Positions 49,185 to 59,091 are shown, counted from the first letter of the stretch. The stretch is DNA of 64,000 bases from an uncultured Dysgonomonas sp. (GCA_937995835.1 CALKIV010000105.1:1-64000), one strand, 5' to 3'. Translations and numbers: made by a program. The notes: a model not told the origin generated them from the sequence alone.

Positions 49185-50543
49185 ATGAAAATATTATTTG
49201 AAAAATTAGATATAGAAGGCATACAAAGCTATGAAGTTTACCGTAAAAATGGTGGTTACACTTCTGTAGAAAAAGCTTTGAAAACCTTGACTCCTGATGA
49301 GGTAACCGAAATGGTAAAAGCCTCGGGGCTGAAAGGACGTGGAGGTGCAGGATTTCCAACGGGGCTGAAATGGAGTTTTATTGACAAAACGCCTGGCATT
49401 CCTCATCACTTGGTGGTGAATGCTGATGAGTCGGAACCTGGAACATTCAAAGATAGATATTTGATGTCTCATATTCCTCATCTACTGATAGAAGGAGCTA
49501 TTGTGTCAAGCTATGCTTTGGGCGCAGAGTTGTCATATATCTACATCCGTGGAGAATTTATGTGGATCTATAAGATTCTTCGTAAAGCCATTGCAGAGGC
49601 GTATGCCAATGGATGGTTGGGCAAAAATATATTAGGTACGGGCTACAATCTCGATCTTCATGTGCACTGTGGAGCAGGAGCTTACATCTGTGGAGAGGAG
49701 ACTGCCTTACTAGAATCGCTGGAAGGAAAACGAGGAAACCCACGTATGAAACCACCTTTCCCTGCCGTAAAAGGACTTTGGGGTGAGCCAACAGTGGTAA
49801 ACAATGTGGAATCTATTGCCAACGTTTCGTGGATCGTAAACCATGGGGCAGAGGCTTATTCGGCGATTGGTATTGCCAATTCTAAGGGAACAAAATTGAT
49901 TTCGGCATCGGGACACATCAAAAATCCGGGTGTCTATGAAATAGAGTTTGGTCTTTCGGTAGAAGAATTTTTATATTCTGACAAATATTGTGGAGGTATG
50001 ATGGACGATCGTCCTATCAAAGCATTGATACCCGGAGGGGCGTCGGTGCCTATTCTTCCACCAAAATATATATTCAAGACAGCGAATGGAGAAGACCGTT
50101 TGATGTCTTACGAGTCGTGGTCGGATGGAGGTTTCGAGACAGGTTCGTCACTCGGTTCAGGAGGGTTTATTGTGTACAATGATACTACATGTATTGTGCG
50201 TAACACATGGAACATCAGCCGATTCTTTGCTCACGAAAGCTGTGGACAATGTTCACCATGTCGTGAAGGTACAGGATGGATGGAAAAAATTCTCAATCGC
50301 ATTGAGCACGGACAGGGGCGAGAAGAAGATATAGACTTGCTTTGGAGTATTCAGAGCATGATAGAGGGAAATACCATTTGTCCATTGGGCGATGCAGCAG
50401 CTTGGCCCGTGGCAGCAGCCATTCGTCATTTCCGTGAAGAGTTTGAGTATCATGTACGTTTCCCAGAATTGATCAAAGATAAAGATCATTTTGCCAACGA
50501 GCCTATGGAAAAAATCCGTAGCCGAATGATGGTGAATATTTAA
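49185..50543 (+). CDS. nuoF: NADH-quinone oxidoreductase subunit F
   Basis: 452 aa. FMN/NADH site Gly-Arg-Gly-Gly-Ala-Gly-Phe-Pro-Thr-Gly-Leu-Lys-Trp (about 50-62), Asn-Ala-Asp-Glu-Ser-Glu-Pro-Gly-Thr, Gly-Ala-Gly-Ala-Tyr-Ile-Cys-Gly-Glu-Glu-Thr-Ala-Leu, and the N3 [4Fe-4S] ligands Glu-Ser-Cys-Gly-Gln-Cys-Ser-Pro-Cys-Arg-Glu-Gly plus a Cys in Thr-Ile-Cys-Pro-Leu-Gly. Entry point of electrons from NADH. All ligands present. Confidence 0.95.
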   Translation: MKILFEKLDIEGIQSYEVYRKNGGYTSVEKALKTLTPDEVTEMVKASGLKGRGGAGFPTGLKWSFIDKTPGIPHHLVVNADESEPGTFKDRYLMSHIPHLLIEGAIVSSYALGAELSYIYIRGEFMWIYKILRKAIAEAYANGWLGKNILGTGYNLDLHVHCGAGAYICGEETALLESLEGKRGNPRMKPPFPAVKGLWGEPTVVNNVESIANVSWIVNHGAEAYSAIGIANSKGTKLISASGHIKNPGVYEIEFGLSVEEFLYSDKYCGGMMDDRPIKALIPGGASVPILPPKYIFKTANGEDRLMSYESWSDGGFETGSSLGSGGFIVYNDTTCIVRNTWNISRFFAHESCGQCSPCREGTGWMEKILNRIEHGQGREEDIDLLWSIQSMIEGNTICPLGDAAAWPVAAAIRHFREEFEYHVRFPELIKDKDHFANEPMEKIRSRMMVNI

Positions 50544-50588
50544 TTATTAAGATACGCCTTTGTGGTTTAAAATATAGTTATCGAGAAA

Positions 50589-51623
50589 ATGAAAATAACA
50601 ATAGACGGACATCAACTAGAGGTAGCACCAGGAACTACTATCTTGCAAGCAGCAAGAATGGTGGGTGGAGCAAGTGTGCCTCCTACAATGTGTTACTACT
50701 CTCCCGGCAAGTTAAAAGACTGTGGGGGGAAGTGTCGTTGCTGTTTGGTAGAGGTGTCGAAAGGTAGCGAGCGTGATCCTCGACCTATGCCCAAGCTGCA
50801 ACCGTCATGTGTAACGGCTGTGCAAGATGGGATGGAGGTCAAAAGTGGTACTTCCGAGCGTGCAGTTAAGGCGCGAAAGGCAGTCACAGAGTTCTTGCTT
50901 ATCAATCACCCATTAGATTGTCCTGTTTGTGATCAAGCAGGCGAGTGCGATTTGCAAGATTTGGCAATGAACACCAAGGATTTTAAGTCTAGATTTGTAG
51001 AGCAAAAGAGAACTTTCGAGCCCGAAGATATCGGTCCTTACATACAGCTGCACATGAATAGATGTATTCTTTGCTATCGTTGTGTCAGATTGGCTGATCA
51101 GCTGACTGATGGACGTGTGCATGGGGTAGTGGGCAGAGGAGAACATGCTCAGATATCTACTTATATTTCTAACGTGATCGACAACGATTTTTCTGGAAAT
51201 GTGATTGATGTTTGCCCTGTAGGTGCCTTGACTGACAAAACTTTCCGATTCAAATCTCGTGTTTGGTTTGCCAAGCCTTATGATGCACATCGCAATTGCA
51301 CCAAGTGTAAGGGTAAAACCGTGTTGTGGATGTTTGGCGACGATGTGTTGCGCGTCACAGCACGCAAGGATATGTATAAGGAAGTAGATGATTTCATTTG
51401 CAATGAATGTCGCTTCGATCATAAAGATCCTAAAGATTGGACGATAGAAGGACCTCGAAAAATTACAGGTCACTCTGTGCAGAGTGTCAACAACTATAGT
51501 GAACCACTCAAAAAGGTGGAAATGAAGGTGGACGATCTTATCTTGGAAGGACGAAAAAGTGATCAGAAGAAGATAAGCATGGTGGACGTGCCTTTGGACA
51601 AAAAAGATAAAGAAGAAAAATAA
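50589..51623 (+). CDS. nuoG: Short NuoG: iron-sulfur part only, no molybdopterin-like domain
   Basis: 344 aa, against about 700-900 in most bacteria. Present: [2Fe-2S] ferredoxin domain (Cys-Gly-Gly-Lys-Cys-Arg-Cys-Cys), the His/Cys [4Fe-4S] N5 motif His-Pro-Leu-Asp-Cys-Pro-Val-Cys-Asp-Gln-Ala-Gly-Glu-Cys, and N6a-type Cys in Arg-Cys-Ile-Leu-Cys-Tyr-Arg-Cys-Val plus Asp-Val-Cys-Pro-Val-Gly-Ala-Leu. Two further Cys pairs (Asn-Cys-Thr-Lys-Cys, Cys-Asn-Glu-Cys) begin the missing domain. A Lys/Asp-rich tail ends the protein. nuoH starts 8 bp after the stop, so no lost downstream part exists. Confidence 0.92.
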   Translation: MKITIDGHQLEVAPGTTILQAARMVGGASVPPTMCYYSPGKLKDCGGKCRCCLVEVSKGSERDPRPMPKLQPSCVTAVQDGMEVKSGTSERAVKARKAVTEFLLINHPLDCPVCDQAGECDLQDLAMNTKDFKSRFVEQKRTFEPEDIGPYIQLHMNRCILCYRCVRLADQLTDGRVHGVVGRGEHAQISTYISNVIDNDFSGNVIDVCPVGALTDKTFRFKSRVWFAKPYDAHRNCTKCKGKTVLWMFGDDVLRVTARKDMYKEVDDFICNECRFDHKDPKDWTIEGPRKITGHSVQSVNNYSEPLKKVEMKVDDLILEGRKSDQKKISMVDVPLDKKDKEEK

Positions 51624-51631
51624 TTTGATAT

Positions 51632-52705
51632 ATGGAACTTGCATTTTATTTAGAAAAACTAGTCATGATTCTCATCGTATTTGCCATCACGATGCTTGTG
51701 GCTTTGTATGCAACCTATGGTGAACGTAAGATCGCAGGGTTTATTCAAGATAGATATGGACCCAACAGAGCTGGTATCTTCGGATTGCTTCAGCCCGTGT
51801 GCGATGGGGCAAAGCTCTTTGCTAAAGAAGAATTCTTTGTCAACACGCCAAACAAGTTCCTCTATATCATAGGGCCGGGCATCGCCATGACGGTTTCCAT
51901 GCTAGGTACGGCTGTCATTCCGTGGGGGCGCGAGTTGATCTTTACCGATACGTTGATCGTAAAACCTTATATCACAGATATAAATGTGGCTTTGATCTAT
52001 GTTGTAGCTGTTGTGGCAACAGGTGTGTATGGCATTGTGATTGGTGGTTGGGCATCTAATAATAAATACTCGTTGCTGTCGGCTATTCGTGCCGGTGCGC
52101 AGATGGTTTCTTACGAGATTCCGATGGGGATGGCGCTTATTGCCTTGTTGATGGGTGTAGGTAGCTTTAGTTTGGTAGATATTACCGAAGGGCAAACTGA
52201 GAGCCTGTTTGGCATCAGTGGATTGAGTTGGAATGTGTTTTTCCAACCTCTGACCTTTTTCATCTTCCTGATCTGTTCGTTTGCCGAGGCCAATCGCACA
52301 CCATTCGACCTCGCAGAGTGTGAGTCGGAGCTTGTGGTGGGGCATCACGTCGAATATTCGTCCATGAAGATGGGCTTCTATATGTTTTCAGAATATGTGA
52401 CCATGTTTTTCTCGTCAGCCTTGATCTCCGTTCTTTTCTTCGGAGGATATGCCTATCCGGGTATGGATTGGGTCGCTCAAAATCTATTCGACAATCCTGT
52501 ATGGTCGGCCAATGTGGCTAACATCTTGGGAATAATTGCATTGTTCGCAAAAACTTTCTTCTTCATGTTCGTATACATTTGGGTACGTTGGACAATACCA
52601 CGTTTCCGTTACGATCAGTTGATGAATTTAGGATGGAAATTTTTAATCCCTCTAGCTATTGCCAATATTTTCTTGGTAGGTATTGGAATACAAATGTTTA
52701 AATAA
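51632..52705 (+). CDS. nuoH: NADH-quinone oxidoreductase subunit H
   Basis: 357 aa, eight membrane helices. Conserved cytoplasmic loops: Glu-Arg-Lys-Ile-Ala-Gly-Phe-Ile-Gln-Asp-Arg-Tyr-Gly-Pro-Asn-Arg, Gln-Pro-Val-Cys-Asp-Gly-Ala-Lys-Leu, Ala-Glu-Ala-Asn-Arg-Thr-Pro-Phe-Asp-Leu-Ala-Glu and Trp-Val-Arg-Trp-Thr-Ile-Pro-Arg-Phe-Arg-Tyr-Asp-Gln. Forms the quinone tunnel. Complete. Confidence 0.95.
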   Translation: MELAFYLEKLVMILIVFAITMLVALYATYGERKIAGFIQDRYGPNRAGIFGLLQPVCDGAKLFAKEEFFVNTPNKFLYIIGPGIAMTVSMLGTAVIPWGRELIFTDTLIVKPYITDINVALIYVVAVVATGVYGIVIGGWASNNKYSLLSAIRAGAQMVSYEIPMGMALIALLMGVGSFSLVDITEGQTESLFGISGLSWNVFFQPLTFFIFLICSFAEANRTPFDLAECESELVVGHHVEYSSMKMGFYMFSEYVTMFFSSALISVLFFGGYAYPGMDWVAQNLFDNPVWSANVANILGIIALFAKTFFFMFVYIWVRWTIPRFRYDQLMNLGWKFLIPLAIANIFLVGIGIQMFK

Positions 52706-52718
52706 AAATAGGGCTGTT

Positions 52719-53276
52719 ATGTCAATAAAAGATATATCACTTTCGGGTAAAAAAGTTGAAGCAACAAATATAGAGATGACCTTCTGGGAAAAAATCTATA
52801 TTGTGGCTATCATAAAGGGGATGTGGTTGACCCTTAGGCACTTTTTTAAGAAAAAAATAACTGTACAATATCCTGAGCAAAAGCGAGAATATAGTCCCGT
52901 ATATCGTGGACGACACGTATTGATGCGAGACGAAGAAGGACGTGAACATTGTACTGCTTGTGGGCTTTGTGCGTTGGCTTGTCCTGCTGAGGCTATCACA
53001 ATGGTGGCAGCCGAACGCAAGAAAGGTGAAGAGCATCTATACAGAGAAGAGAAATATGCTAAGGTCTATGAAATCAATATGTTGAGATGCATCTTCTGTG
53101 GCTTGTGCGAAGAGGCTTGTCCTAAAGATGCCATTTATCTGACTAAGCTTGGCGAGCACGTGCCTGTAAGGCTCAATCGTGAAGACTTTATATATGGAAA
53201 AGATAAGCTGGTGATCTCGTTGAAGGATGCAAAAAGTGGAAAATATAAACCGTTTTTTTCGTCTCAAAATAACTAA
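52719..53276 (+). CDS. nuoI: NADH-quinone oxidoreductase subunit I
   Basis: 185 aa from the Met at 52719 (an upstream in-frame ATG inside nuoH is not used). Two complete [4Fe-4S] motifs: Cys-Thr-Ala-Cys-Gly-Leu-Cys-Ala-Leu-Ala-Cys-Pro and Cys-Ile-Phe-Cys-Gly-Leu-Cys-Glu-Glu-Ala-Cys-Pro, clusters N6a and N6b. N-terminal helix lies along the membrane. Connects NuoG to NuoB. Confidence 0.94.
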   Translation: MSIKDISLSGKKVEATNIEMTFWEKIYIVAIIKGMWLTLRHFFKKKITVQYPEQKREYSPVYRGRHVLMRDEEGREHCTACGLCALACPAEAITMVAAERKKGEEHLYREEKYAKVYEINMLRCIFCGLCEEACPKDAIYLTKLGEHVPVRLNREDFIYGKDKLVISLKDAKSGKYKPFFSSQNN

Positions 53277-53299
53277 TGACTTATAACTCATAACTATAT

Positions 53300-53812
53300 A
53301 TGATTACTATAATTTTTTACATATTGGCAGCTATGACTTTAGGGTCGGCAGTGATGACTGTTCTGTCTAAGAACCCGGTGACGAGTGCTGTATATATGAT
53401 TGTGTGCTTTTTTACTATTGCCGGACATATGTTGATGATCGATGCACAATTTTTGGCATTGGTTCAAATCTTGGTCTATTCGGGTGCAGTGATGGTTTTG
53501 GTTTTGTTCACACTCATGTTAATGAATTTGAGTGAAGATCATGAACCTAAGAAAAAGGTGATGAGCCGTGTGGCGGCCGTTATTTCTGCAGGTTTGGCAA
53601 TGATAGTCATGCTTGCCGTGCTGATCAGAGGTGAGGTGGCAATAAGTGAAGCCCAAGTGCAGGGAGTGGAGTTCTCTTCAGCCAAGCTCATTGGTGAGGT
53701 GTTGATGAACGAATATTTGCTTCCATTCGAGTTTGTGTCCATTTTGTTGATTACGGCCATGATTGGAGCTGTATTGATTTCTAAAAAAGAAAAGACAAAA
53801 GAAGGTTTATAA
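53300..53812 (+). CDS. nuoJ: NADH-quinone oxidoreductase subunit J
   Basis: 170 aa, five membrane helices. Helix 3 carries Ile-Leu-Val-Tyr-Ser-Gly-Ala-Val-Met-Val-Leu, the conserved pi-bulge region around Tyr-Ser-Gly-Ala that changes during turnover. Membrane arm. 81 bp gap before nuoK. Confidence 0.92.
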   Translation: MITIIFYILAAMTLGSAVMTVLSKNPVTSAVYMIVCFFTIAGHMLMIDAQFLALVQILVYSGAVMVLVLFTLMLMNLSEDHEPKKKVMSRVAAVISAGLAMIVMLAVLIRGEVAISEAQVQGVEFSSAKLIGEVLMNEYLLPFEFVSILLITAMIGAVLISKKEKTKEGL

Positions 53813-53893
53813 AGACACTCCGTGACTGCTTTTATGATAATAGAATGAGCACCGAGTAATGGAATAAGTAATGAGACAAGATATATAAAGCTT

Positions 53894-54217
53894 ATGTTAG
53901 AAAATATATTAGAACAAGTAGGAATAAACAATTATCTTATCCTCACAGCTTTGCTGTTTGGGGTAGGCTTGTTAGGAGTGCTTTATCGCCGAAGCACGAT
54001 AGTCATGTTGATGTCCATAGAACTGATGTTGGCAGCAGGAAATTTGTTGTTGACGGTTTTCTCAGTTTATCATCATGATGTTAGTGGACAAGTATTTGTC
54101 TTGTTCTCTATGGCTGTAGCAGCGGCCGAGGTTGCCATCGGATTGGCGATTTTGGTTTCAATATATAGAAATATCAATACTGTGGATATTGATAAACTAA
54201 ACAACTTAAAAGGATAA
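53894..54217 (+). CDS. nuoK: NADH-quinone oxidoreductase subunit K
   Basis: 107 aa, three membrane helices. Helix 2 has the buried Glu in Met-Ser-Ile-Glu-Leu-Met-Leu and helix 3 the Glu in Ala-Ala-Ala-Glu-Val-Ala-Ile-Gly. Both are part of the proton path between NuoJ and NuoN. Confidence 0.94.
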   Translation: MLENILEQVGINNYLILTALLFGVGLLGVLYRRSTIVMLMSIELMLAAGNLLLTVFSVYHHDVSGQVFVLFSMAVAAAEVAIGLAILVSIYRNINTVDIDKLNNLKG

Positions 54218-54222
54218 TTTTG

Positions 54223-56106
54223 ATGGAGACCATATTGATATTAACACTTTTGTTAAGTCCATTATTAGGATTTTTATTTAGCCTAACACTGGGAAAGAAG
54301 ATTGCCAAGCATATCCCTGGCTGTTTTACAAGTACCATGGTGCTGATCAGCTTTGTCATCTCTGTATATTTCTTTTTGCAGGTGCTGACCACCGGGCAAC
54401 CCATCGAAGCACATCTATTCTATTGGATCAAGCTGGAGACTTTTAGCGTCGATTTTGGCTTTCGTCTCGATCAGCTTTCTTTGATTTGGTTGCTGTTTGT
54501 TACGGGTATAGGTTTCCTTATTCATGTTTACTCTATGGGCTACATGAAGGGGGACAGGCATATTGACCGATTCTTTGCTTACATGAACCTTTTCATCTTC
54601 TTTATGATCATGTTGGTGACAGGTAGTAATCTGATGATGATGTTCATCGGTTGGGAAGGGGTAGGGCTTTGTTCTTACTTGCTGATTGGCTTCTGGTTTA
54701 GTAATCATGCCTATAATAATGCTGCCAAAAAAGCCTTTATAATGAATAGAATAGGGGATTTAGGTTTCCTTATTGGTCTTATCATTTTGGCTTATCTTTT
54801 TAATACGATTGACTTTGTAGAGCTTCAAGGAAAAATATCAACTCTTTCATTTGCACAAATTGGCTTGCTTAGTTTTGCCACGCTGATGCTCTTCTTAGGG
54901 GCTGTGGGCAAGAGTGCGCAGATTCCTCTTTATACTTGGTTGCCCGATGCTATGGCAGGACCAACTCCAGTGTCGGCTCTGATCCATGCTGCAACAATGG
55001 TTACAGCCGGTATATTTATGGTGGTGCGTCTCAACTTTGCATTCACTGAAACTCCAGATACGATGATGGTTATTGCCGTAGTTGGTGCATTAACAGCTCT
55101 GTTAGGTGCGACTATTGGCTTGAAACAAAACGATATAAAGAAAGTATTAGCATATTCTACAGTCTCTCAGCTTGGACTGATGTTCTTGGCTGTTGGTTTA
55201 GGAGCCTACCATGTAGCTGTATTCCATGTTATTACGCATGCTTTCTTCAAGGCTTGCTTGTTCCTCGGATCGGGATCTGTGATTCACGGTATGAGTGGCG
55301 AACAAGATATGCGTAAGATGGGTGGTTTGAAGGCCTTTATGGGAACCACTTATGCCACTTTCTTGATTGCTACTTTAGCTATTTCAGGAATACCTCCTTT
55401 TTCAGGATTTTTCTCTAAAGATGAAATTATGTTGGTAGCATATCAACAACAGCCAGTACTTTGGATTCTCGCAGCAGTGGCATCATTGATGACTGCCTTT
55501 TACATGTTCAGAGTCTTGTTCCTGACTTTCTTCGGAGAATTTAGAGGAACAAAAGAACAGAAAGAACACTTGCACGAGTCGCCAATGTCGATGACTGTGC
55601 CACTTATCATTCTAGCTATTCTTGCTGCAGTAGGTGGTGTTATTAGTCTTCCTTTTGGATATAATTGGCTAAATAGCTTTCTGAATCCAGTGTTACCACA
55701 GTTGGCTAACTTGTCGCATGCCAGCTCATTCGACACATTACTAACCATGGCTGTGTCTGTGCTTATAGCAGTGGTGGGTATTGCTGTGGCTTACAATAAG
55801 TATATAACGAAAAAAGTAGTGCCGGCAGAAGATGGTCAACTATCTGGATATAGAAAGTTGATATACAATAAATTTTATGTTGATGAACTATACGATTTGA
55901 TCTTTGTTCGTACCACCTACTCCTTAGCAAGCTTCTTGAGTAATATAGTTAACAACATTGTTAGGTATGTGGTAAACTTCGGTGGCCAACTAGCTGTATG
56001 GCTCTCTGCACCATTTAGTAAGATGCAAAATGGAAGTGTAAGCTTCTATCTCTTCTTCTTGGTAATTGGATTTTGTTCCATCGTATTGTTTGTGTTCTTT
56101 GTATAG
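54223..56106 (+). CDS. nuoL: NADH-quinone oxidoreductase subunit L
   Basis: 627 aa from ATG 54223. Antiporter-like proton channel with the long C-terminal lateral helix. Motifs: Gly-Trp-Glu-Gly-Val-Gly-Leu-Cys-Ser-Tyr (proton-path Glu), Lys-Ser-Ala-Gln-Ile-Pro-Leu-Tyr-Thr-Trp-Leu-Pro-Asp-Ala-Met-Ala-Gly-Pro-Thr-Pro (helix-7 Lys region) and Thr-His-Ala-Phe-Phe-Lys-Ala. Distal end of the membrane arm. Confidence 0.94.
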   Translation: METILILTLLLSPLLGFLFSLTLGKKIAKHIPGCFTSTMVLISFVISVYFFLQVLTTGQPIEAHLFYWIKLETFSVDFGFRLDQLSLIWLLFVTGIGFLIHVYSMGYMKGDRHIDRFFAYMNLFIFFMIMLVTGSNLMMMFIGWEGVGLCSYLLIGFWFSNHAYNNAAKKAFIMNRIGDLGFLIGLIILAYLFNTIDFVELQGKISTLSFAQIGLLSFATLMLFLGAVGKSAQIPLYTWLPDAMAGPTPVSALIHAATMVTAGIFMVVRLNFAFTETPDTMMVIAVVGALTALLGATIGLKQNDIKKVLAYSTVSQLGLMFLAVGLGAYHVAVFHVITHAFFKACLFLGSGSVIHGMSGEQDMRKMGGLKAFMGTTYATFLIATLAISGIPPFSGFFSKDEIMLVAYQQQPVLWILAAVASLMTAFYMFRVLFLTFFGEFRGTKEQKEHLHESPMSMTVPLIILAILAAVGGVISLPFGYNWLNSFLNPVLPQLANLSHASSFDTLLTMAVSVLIAVVGIAVAYNKYITKKVVPAEDGQLSGYRKLIYNKFYVDELYDLIFVRTTYSLASFLSNIVNNIVRYVVNFGGQLAVWLSAPFSKMQNGSVSFYLFFLVIGFCSIVLFVFFV

Positions 56107-56136
56107 ATTATAGAATAAAAAAAGATATATAATAAA

Positions 56137-57567
56137 ATGAATATCGCTCTCATATTATTAATACTATTAGTAGGTGCCATTGTTACTTACTTTTCAGGTA
56201 ACAGGTTGGCTCGGATCACAGCACTGCTTTTTGCTGTGGCCTCGGCTGTATTTTCCATCGCACTCTACTTTCAAGTTGGCGGAGGTGCAGGAATAGAATA
56301 CGAACAACTATGGATCAGCAATCCACAAGTGATGTTTTCTCTAAAGGCAGATGGGCTTTCGATAGCTATGCTTTTATTGACTACAATAATGCTTCCTGTT
56401 GTTTTGCTTTCAGCTGTTTCACAGGAATTTAAGCGCGAAAGATTATTCTATGCTTTAGTCATGTTTATGGCTTTTGCTATGGCAGGTTCGTTCTTGAGTA
56501 GCAATGCATTATTGTATTATATTTTCTGGGAAATGTCTTTGATACCCATTTACTTCATCGTTATCCTTTGGGGGAATGGAGAAATTGAGAATAGACGCCA
56601 AGCTGCGATGACATTCTTCATGCATACTTTTGGTGGATCGCTCTTTATGCTTGCTTCCATCATCTATCTATATACACAGGCCGGAAGCTTCCAGCTTGAT
56701 GATTTCTATGCACTCGATCTAAGTTTAACTGAACAGATATGGGTTTTCTTAGGATTCTTTCTCGCTTTTGCTATTAAGATTCCGATTTTTCCATTCCATA
56801 CTTGGCAAGCAGATGTTTACAAAAGAGCTCCTGCTGTGGGCACGATGTTGCTTGCAGGATTGATGTCCAAGATGGGTGCTTACAGCATTCTCAGATGGCA
56901 AATACCTGTTGTGCCTGAGGCTGCACTAGAACTTCGTCCTTATGTCCTAGTCCTTTGTATTATAGGAGTTTTGTATGGCGCTTTTGTTGCGCTACAGCAA
57001 GATGATATCAAACGGTTCTTGGCTTTTGCTTCGTTGTCGCATGTTGGGTTTGTGGCTGCCGGAGCTTACTCCCTCACATTCGATGGAATACAAGGAAGTA
57101 TCATCTTGATTGTTGCACATGGTGTAGCAATTATTGGACTGTTCTACGCTGCTGAAATTATCAGAATCAGAACAGAAAAATCTAAGATCAGTGAGATGGG
57201 GGGGTATATGCACAAGGCTGCCAAATTTGGTGCAGCATTCTTTTTGCTTGTGCTCGCAGCTATTTCCATGCCAATTTCGTTCAACTTTATCGGTGAGTTC
57301 ACCATCATGTTGGGGCTCTATGGAGTCAGCCTCTGGTATGTTATTTTCATTGGTCTATCCTTGATTTTTGGAGCTTATATGTTCTTGAGAATGTATCAAC
57401 AAGTAATGCTTGGGGCTGCACCAAAAGAAGAATTTAGAGAATTGTCTGTAAAAGAAGGATTTATACTCTTATATATTATCACAATCATTATTTATTTTGG
57501 AGTCAATTCGGGTCCGATTGCTGATTTGGTGAGGCCAGCTGTTGATCAAATAATAGCAAACATTTGA
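56137..57567 (+). CDS. nuoM: NADH-quinone oxidoreductase subunit M
   Basis: 476 aa, fourteen membrane helices. Motifs Phe-Trp-Glu-Met-Ser-Leu-Ile-Pro-Ile-Tyr-Phe (helix-5 Glu), Lys-Ile-Pro-Ile-Phe-Pro-Phe-His-Thr-Trp-Gln-Ala-Asp-Val-Tyr, and Ala-Ser-Leu-Ser-His-Val-Gly. The residue before Asp-Val-Tyr is Ala, where many have Pro; otherwise standard. Proton-pumping subunit. Confidence 0.94.
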   Translation: MNIALILLILLVGAIVTYFSGNRLARITALLFAVASAVFSIALYFQVGGGAGIEYEQLWISNPQVMFSLKADGLSIAMLLLTTIMLPVVLLSAVSQEFKRERLFYALVMFMAFAMAGSFLSSNALLYYIFWEMSLIPIYFIVILWGNGEIENRRQAAMTFFMHTFGGSLFMLASIIYLYTQAGSFQLDDFYALDLSLTEQIWVFLGFFLAFAIKIPIFPFHTWQADVYKRAPAVGTMLLAGLMSKMGAYSILRWQIPVVPEAALELRPYVLVLCIIGVLYGAFVALQQDDIKRFLAFASLSHVGFVAAGAYSLTFDGIQGSIILIVAHGVAIIGLFYAAEIIRIRTEKSKISEMGGYMHKAAKFGAAFFLLVLAAISMPISFNFIGEFTIMLGLYGVSLWYVIFIGLSLIFGAYMFLRMYQQVMLGAAPKEEFRELSVKEGFILLYIITIIIYFGVNSGPIADLVRPAVDQIIANI

Positions 57568-57618
57568 TTTCCTTGAGTATAACGTTTATTTAGTATAGAA
57601 AAAAATTAGTCGATTATA

Positions 57619-59004
57619 ATGAGTACATTAATAACAATCTCAGTTTTAGGTATTATCTGCCTTGTCTTAGAAATTTTCAATCTAAGAAAAATAGTAGTGC
57701 CGTTCAGCCTGCTTGCATTGGCCGGCATACTGGGGCTCAACATTGCAGAACTAGCTGTAGGGCACAGCTTTTTGACCATCGAGTCTTATGGGATGTTGAC
57801 AGAGAGTACATCTTCTAAGGCATTTGCCTCTTTGTTTATCCTCTTGGCTTTCTTTATAGTGCTAATGAGCCCTAAGTTTTATGCAGATAAGATTGTAAAA
57901 ATAACTGATTATGTATCTCTGAAGATATTTCTGTTAGCAGGAGCAGTTGCCATGATCTCTTTCGGCAATCTGGTGATGTTTTTTATTGGACTTGAGGTGT
58001 TATCCATCTCAGCCTACATCTTGGCTAGCAGTAAGCCCGATAGCTTGCGTAGTAATGAAGCTGGTATGAAATATTTCTTGATGGGGGCTGTGGCTTCCAG
58101 TTTTGTACTGTTTGGTATTGCACTTGTTTATGGAACTACAGCTTCGTTTGATATTGGTATTGTTGCTAATCTCCTTTTAACTAACAATGTTGTTAGTCCG
58201 ACATGGATACTTCTAGGTTTCATTATGCTTAGCTTAGGAATGTTCTTTAAGATGGCTATTTTTCCATTCCATTTTTGGGCACCAGATGTCTATCAGGGCT
58301 CACCTACATTGACCACAGCCTTGATGAGTACTTTGGTTAAAGTGGCAGCTATCGGATCATTCTTCTTTATTGCTTCAGCGTTTGCTCCTTTGATCTCAGG
58401 AACGATGAACCTTATTATTGTCATTCTTTCCATTTTGACTATGACAGTGGGAAATATTACTGCCTTGCGTCAAAAGAATACTAAGCGTATGATGGCATAT
58501 TCTGGTATCTCTCATGCTGGTTTCATGCTGATGCTCATGACAATTGCACCTGCGGGTTCGGCAACTGTTTTATATTATGCTATTGCCTATTCTTTGGCTA
58601 GTATGGCTGCCTTCTCGGTTATTCTTTCTGTTTGTCAAGATACCGAAGATGAAGATATTTCTAATTTTTATGGCTTGATTTCTCACAAGCCAGTAATAGC
58701 AGGAGTGTTGGCACTTGCTTTGATGTCTTTAGGCGGAATTCCTATCTTAGGTGGTTTCTTTGCTAAGTTTTTTCTCTTCCGTGAGATGCTTTCAGTGGGT
58801 CAAGTAACACTTGTTATTGCTGGAGTAATAAACTCTATAATAGCTATATACTATTATTTTGGAGTGATAAATGTAATGTTTACAAGAGAAAAACGAGTAG
58901 CTCAAGATATGCAGATACCTATTGAGTATAAGATTGTAGCTATTGGGTGTACTATTTTAAATATCGCCATAGGATTATGGCCTTCTCTTGTTTTAGATTT
59001 GTGA
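57619..59004 (+). CDS. nuoN: NADH-quinone oxidoreductase subunit N
   Basis: 461 aa, about fourteen helices. Seen: Gly-Leu-Glu-Val-Leu-Ser-Ile-Ser-Ala-Tyr-Ile-Leu-Ala (helix-5 Glu), Lys-Met-Ala-Ile-Phe-Pro-Phe-His-Phe-Trp-Ala-Pro-Asp-Val-Tyr-Gln-Gly-Ser-Pro and Tyr-Ser-Gly-Ile-Ser-His-Ala-Gly. Third antiporter-like pump and last gene of the operon. No convincing terminator right behind it. Confidence 0.94.
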   Translation: MSTLITISVLGIICLVLEIFNLRKIVVPFSLLALAGILGLNIAELAVGHSFLTIESYGMLTESTSSKAFASLFILLAFFIVLMSPKFYADKIVKITDYVSLKIFLLAGAVAMISFGNLVMFFIGLEVLSISAYILASSKPDSLRSNEAGMKYFLMGAVASSFVLFGIALVYGTTASFDIGIVANLLLTNNVVSPTWILLGFIMLSLGMFFKMAIFPFHFWAPDVYQGSPTLTTALMSTLVKVAAIGSFFFIASAFAPLISGTMNLIIVILSILTMTVGNITALRQKNTKRMMAYSGISHAGFMLMLMTIAPAGSATVLYYAIAYSLASMAAFSVILSVCQDTEDEDISNFYGLISHKPVIAGVLALALMSLGGIPILGGFFAKFFLFREMLSVGQVTLVIAGVINSIIAIYYYFGVINVMFTREKRVAQDMQIPIEYKIVAIGCTILNIAIGLWPSLVLDL

Positions 59005-59091
59005 TGCTATAAATGGCCTAGTCTATAGTTGATTATAGGTTTAATATAAAGCTTCTGTTTTAGCTGCTTTCATATAATTTACACTTCAAAT

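Noticed and set aside
50589..51623. Short NuoG as a frameshifted full-length gene
   Set aside because: nuoH begins 8 bp after the stop and no molybdopterin-like sequence occurs in any frame nearby.
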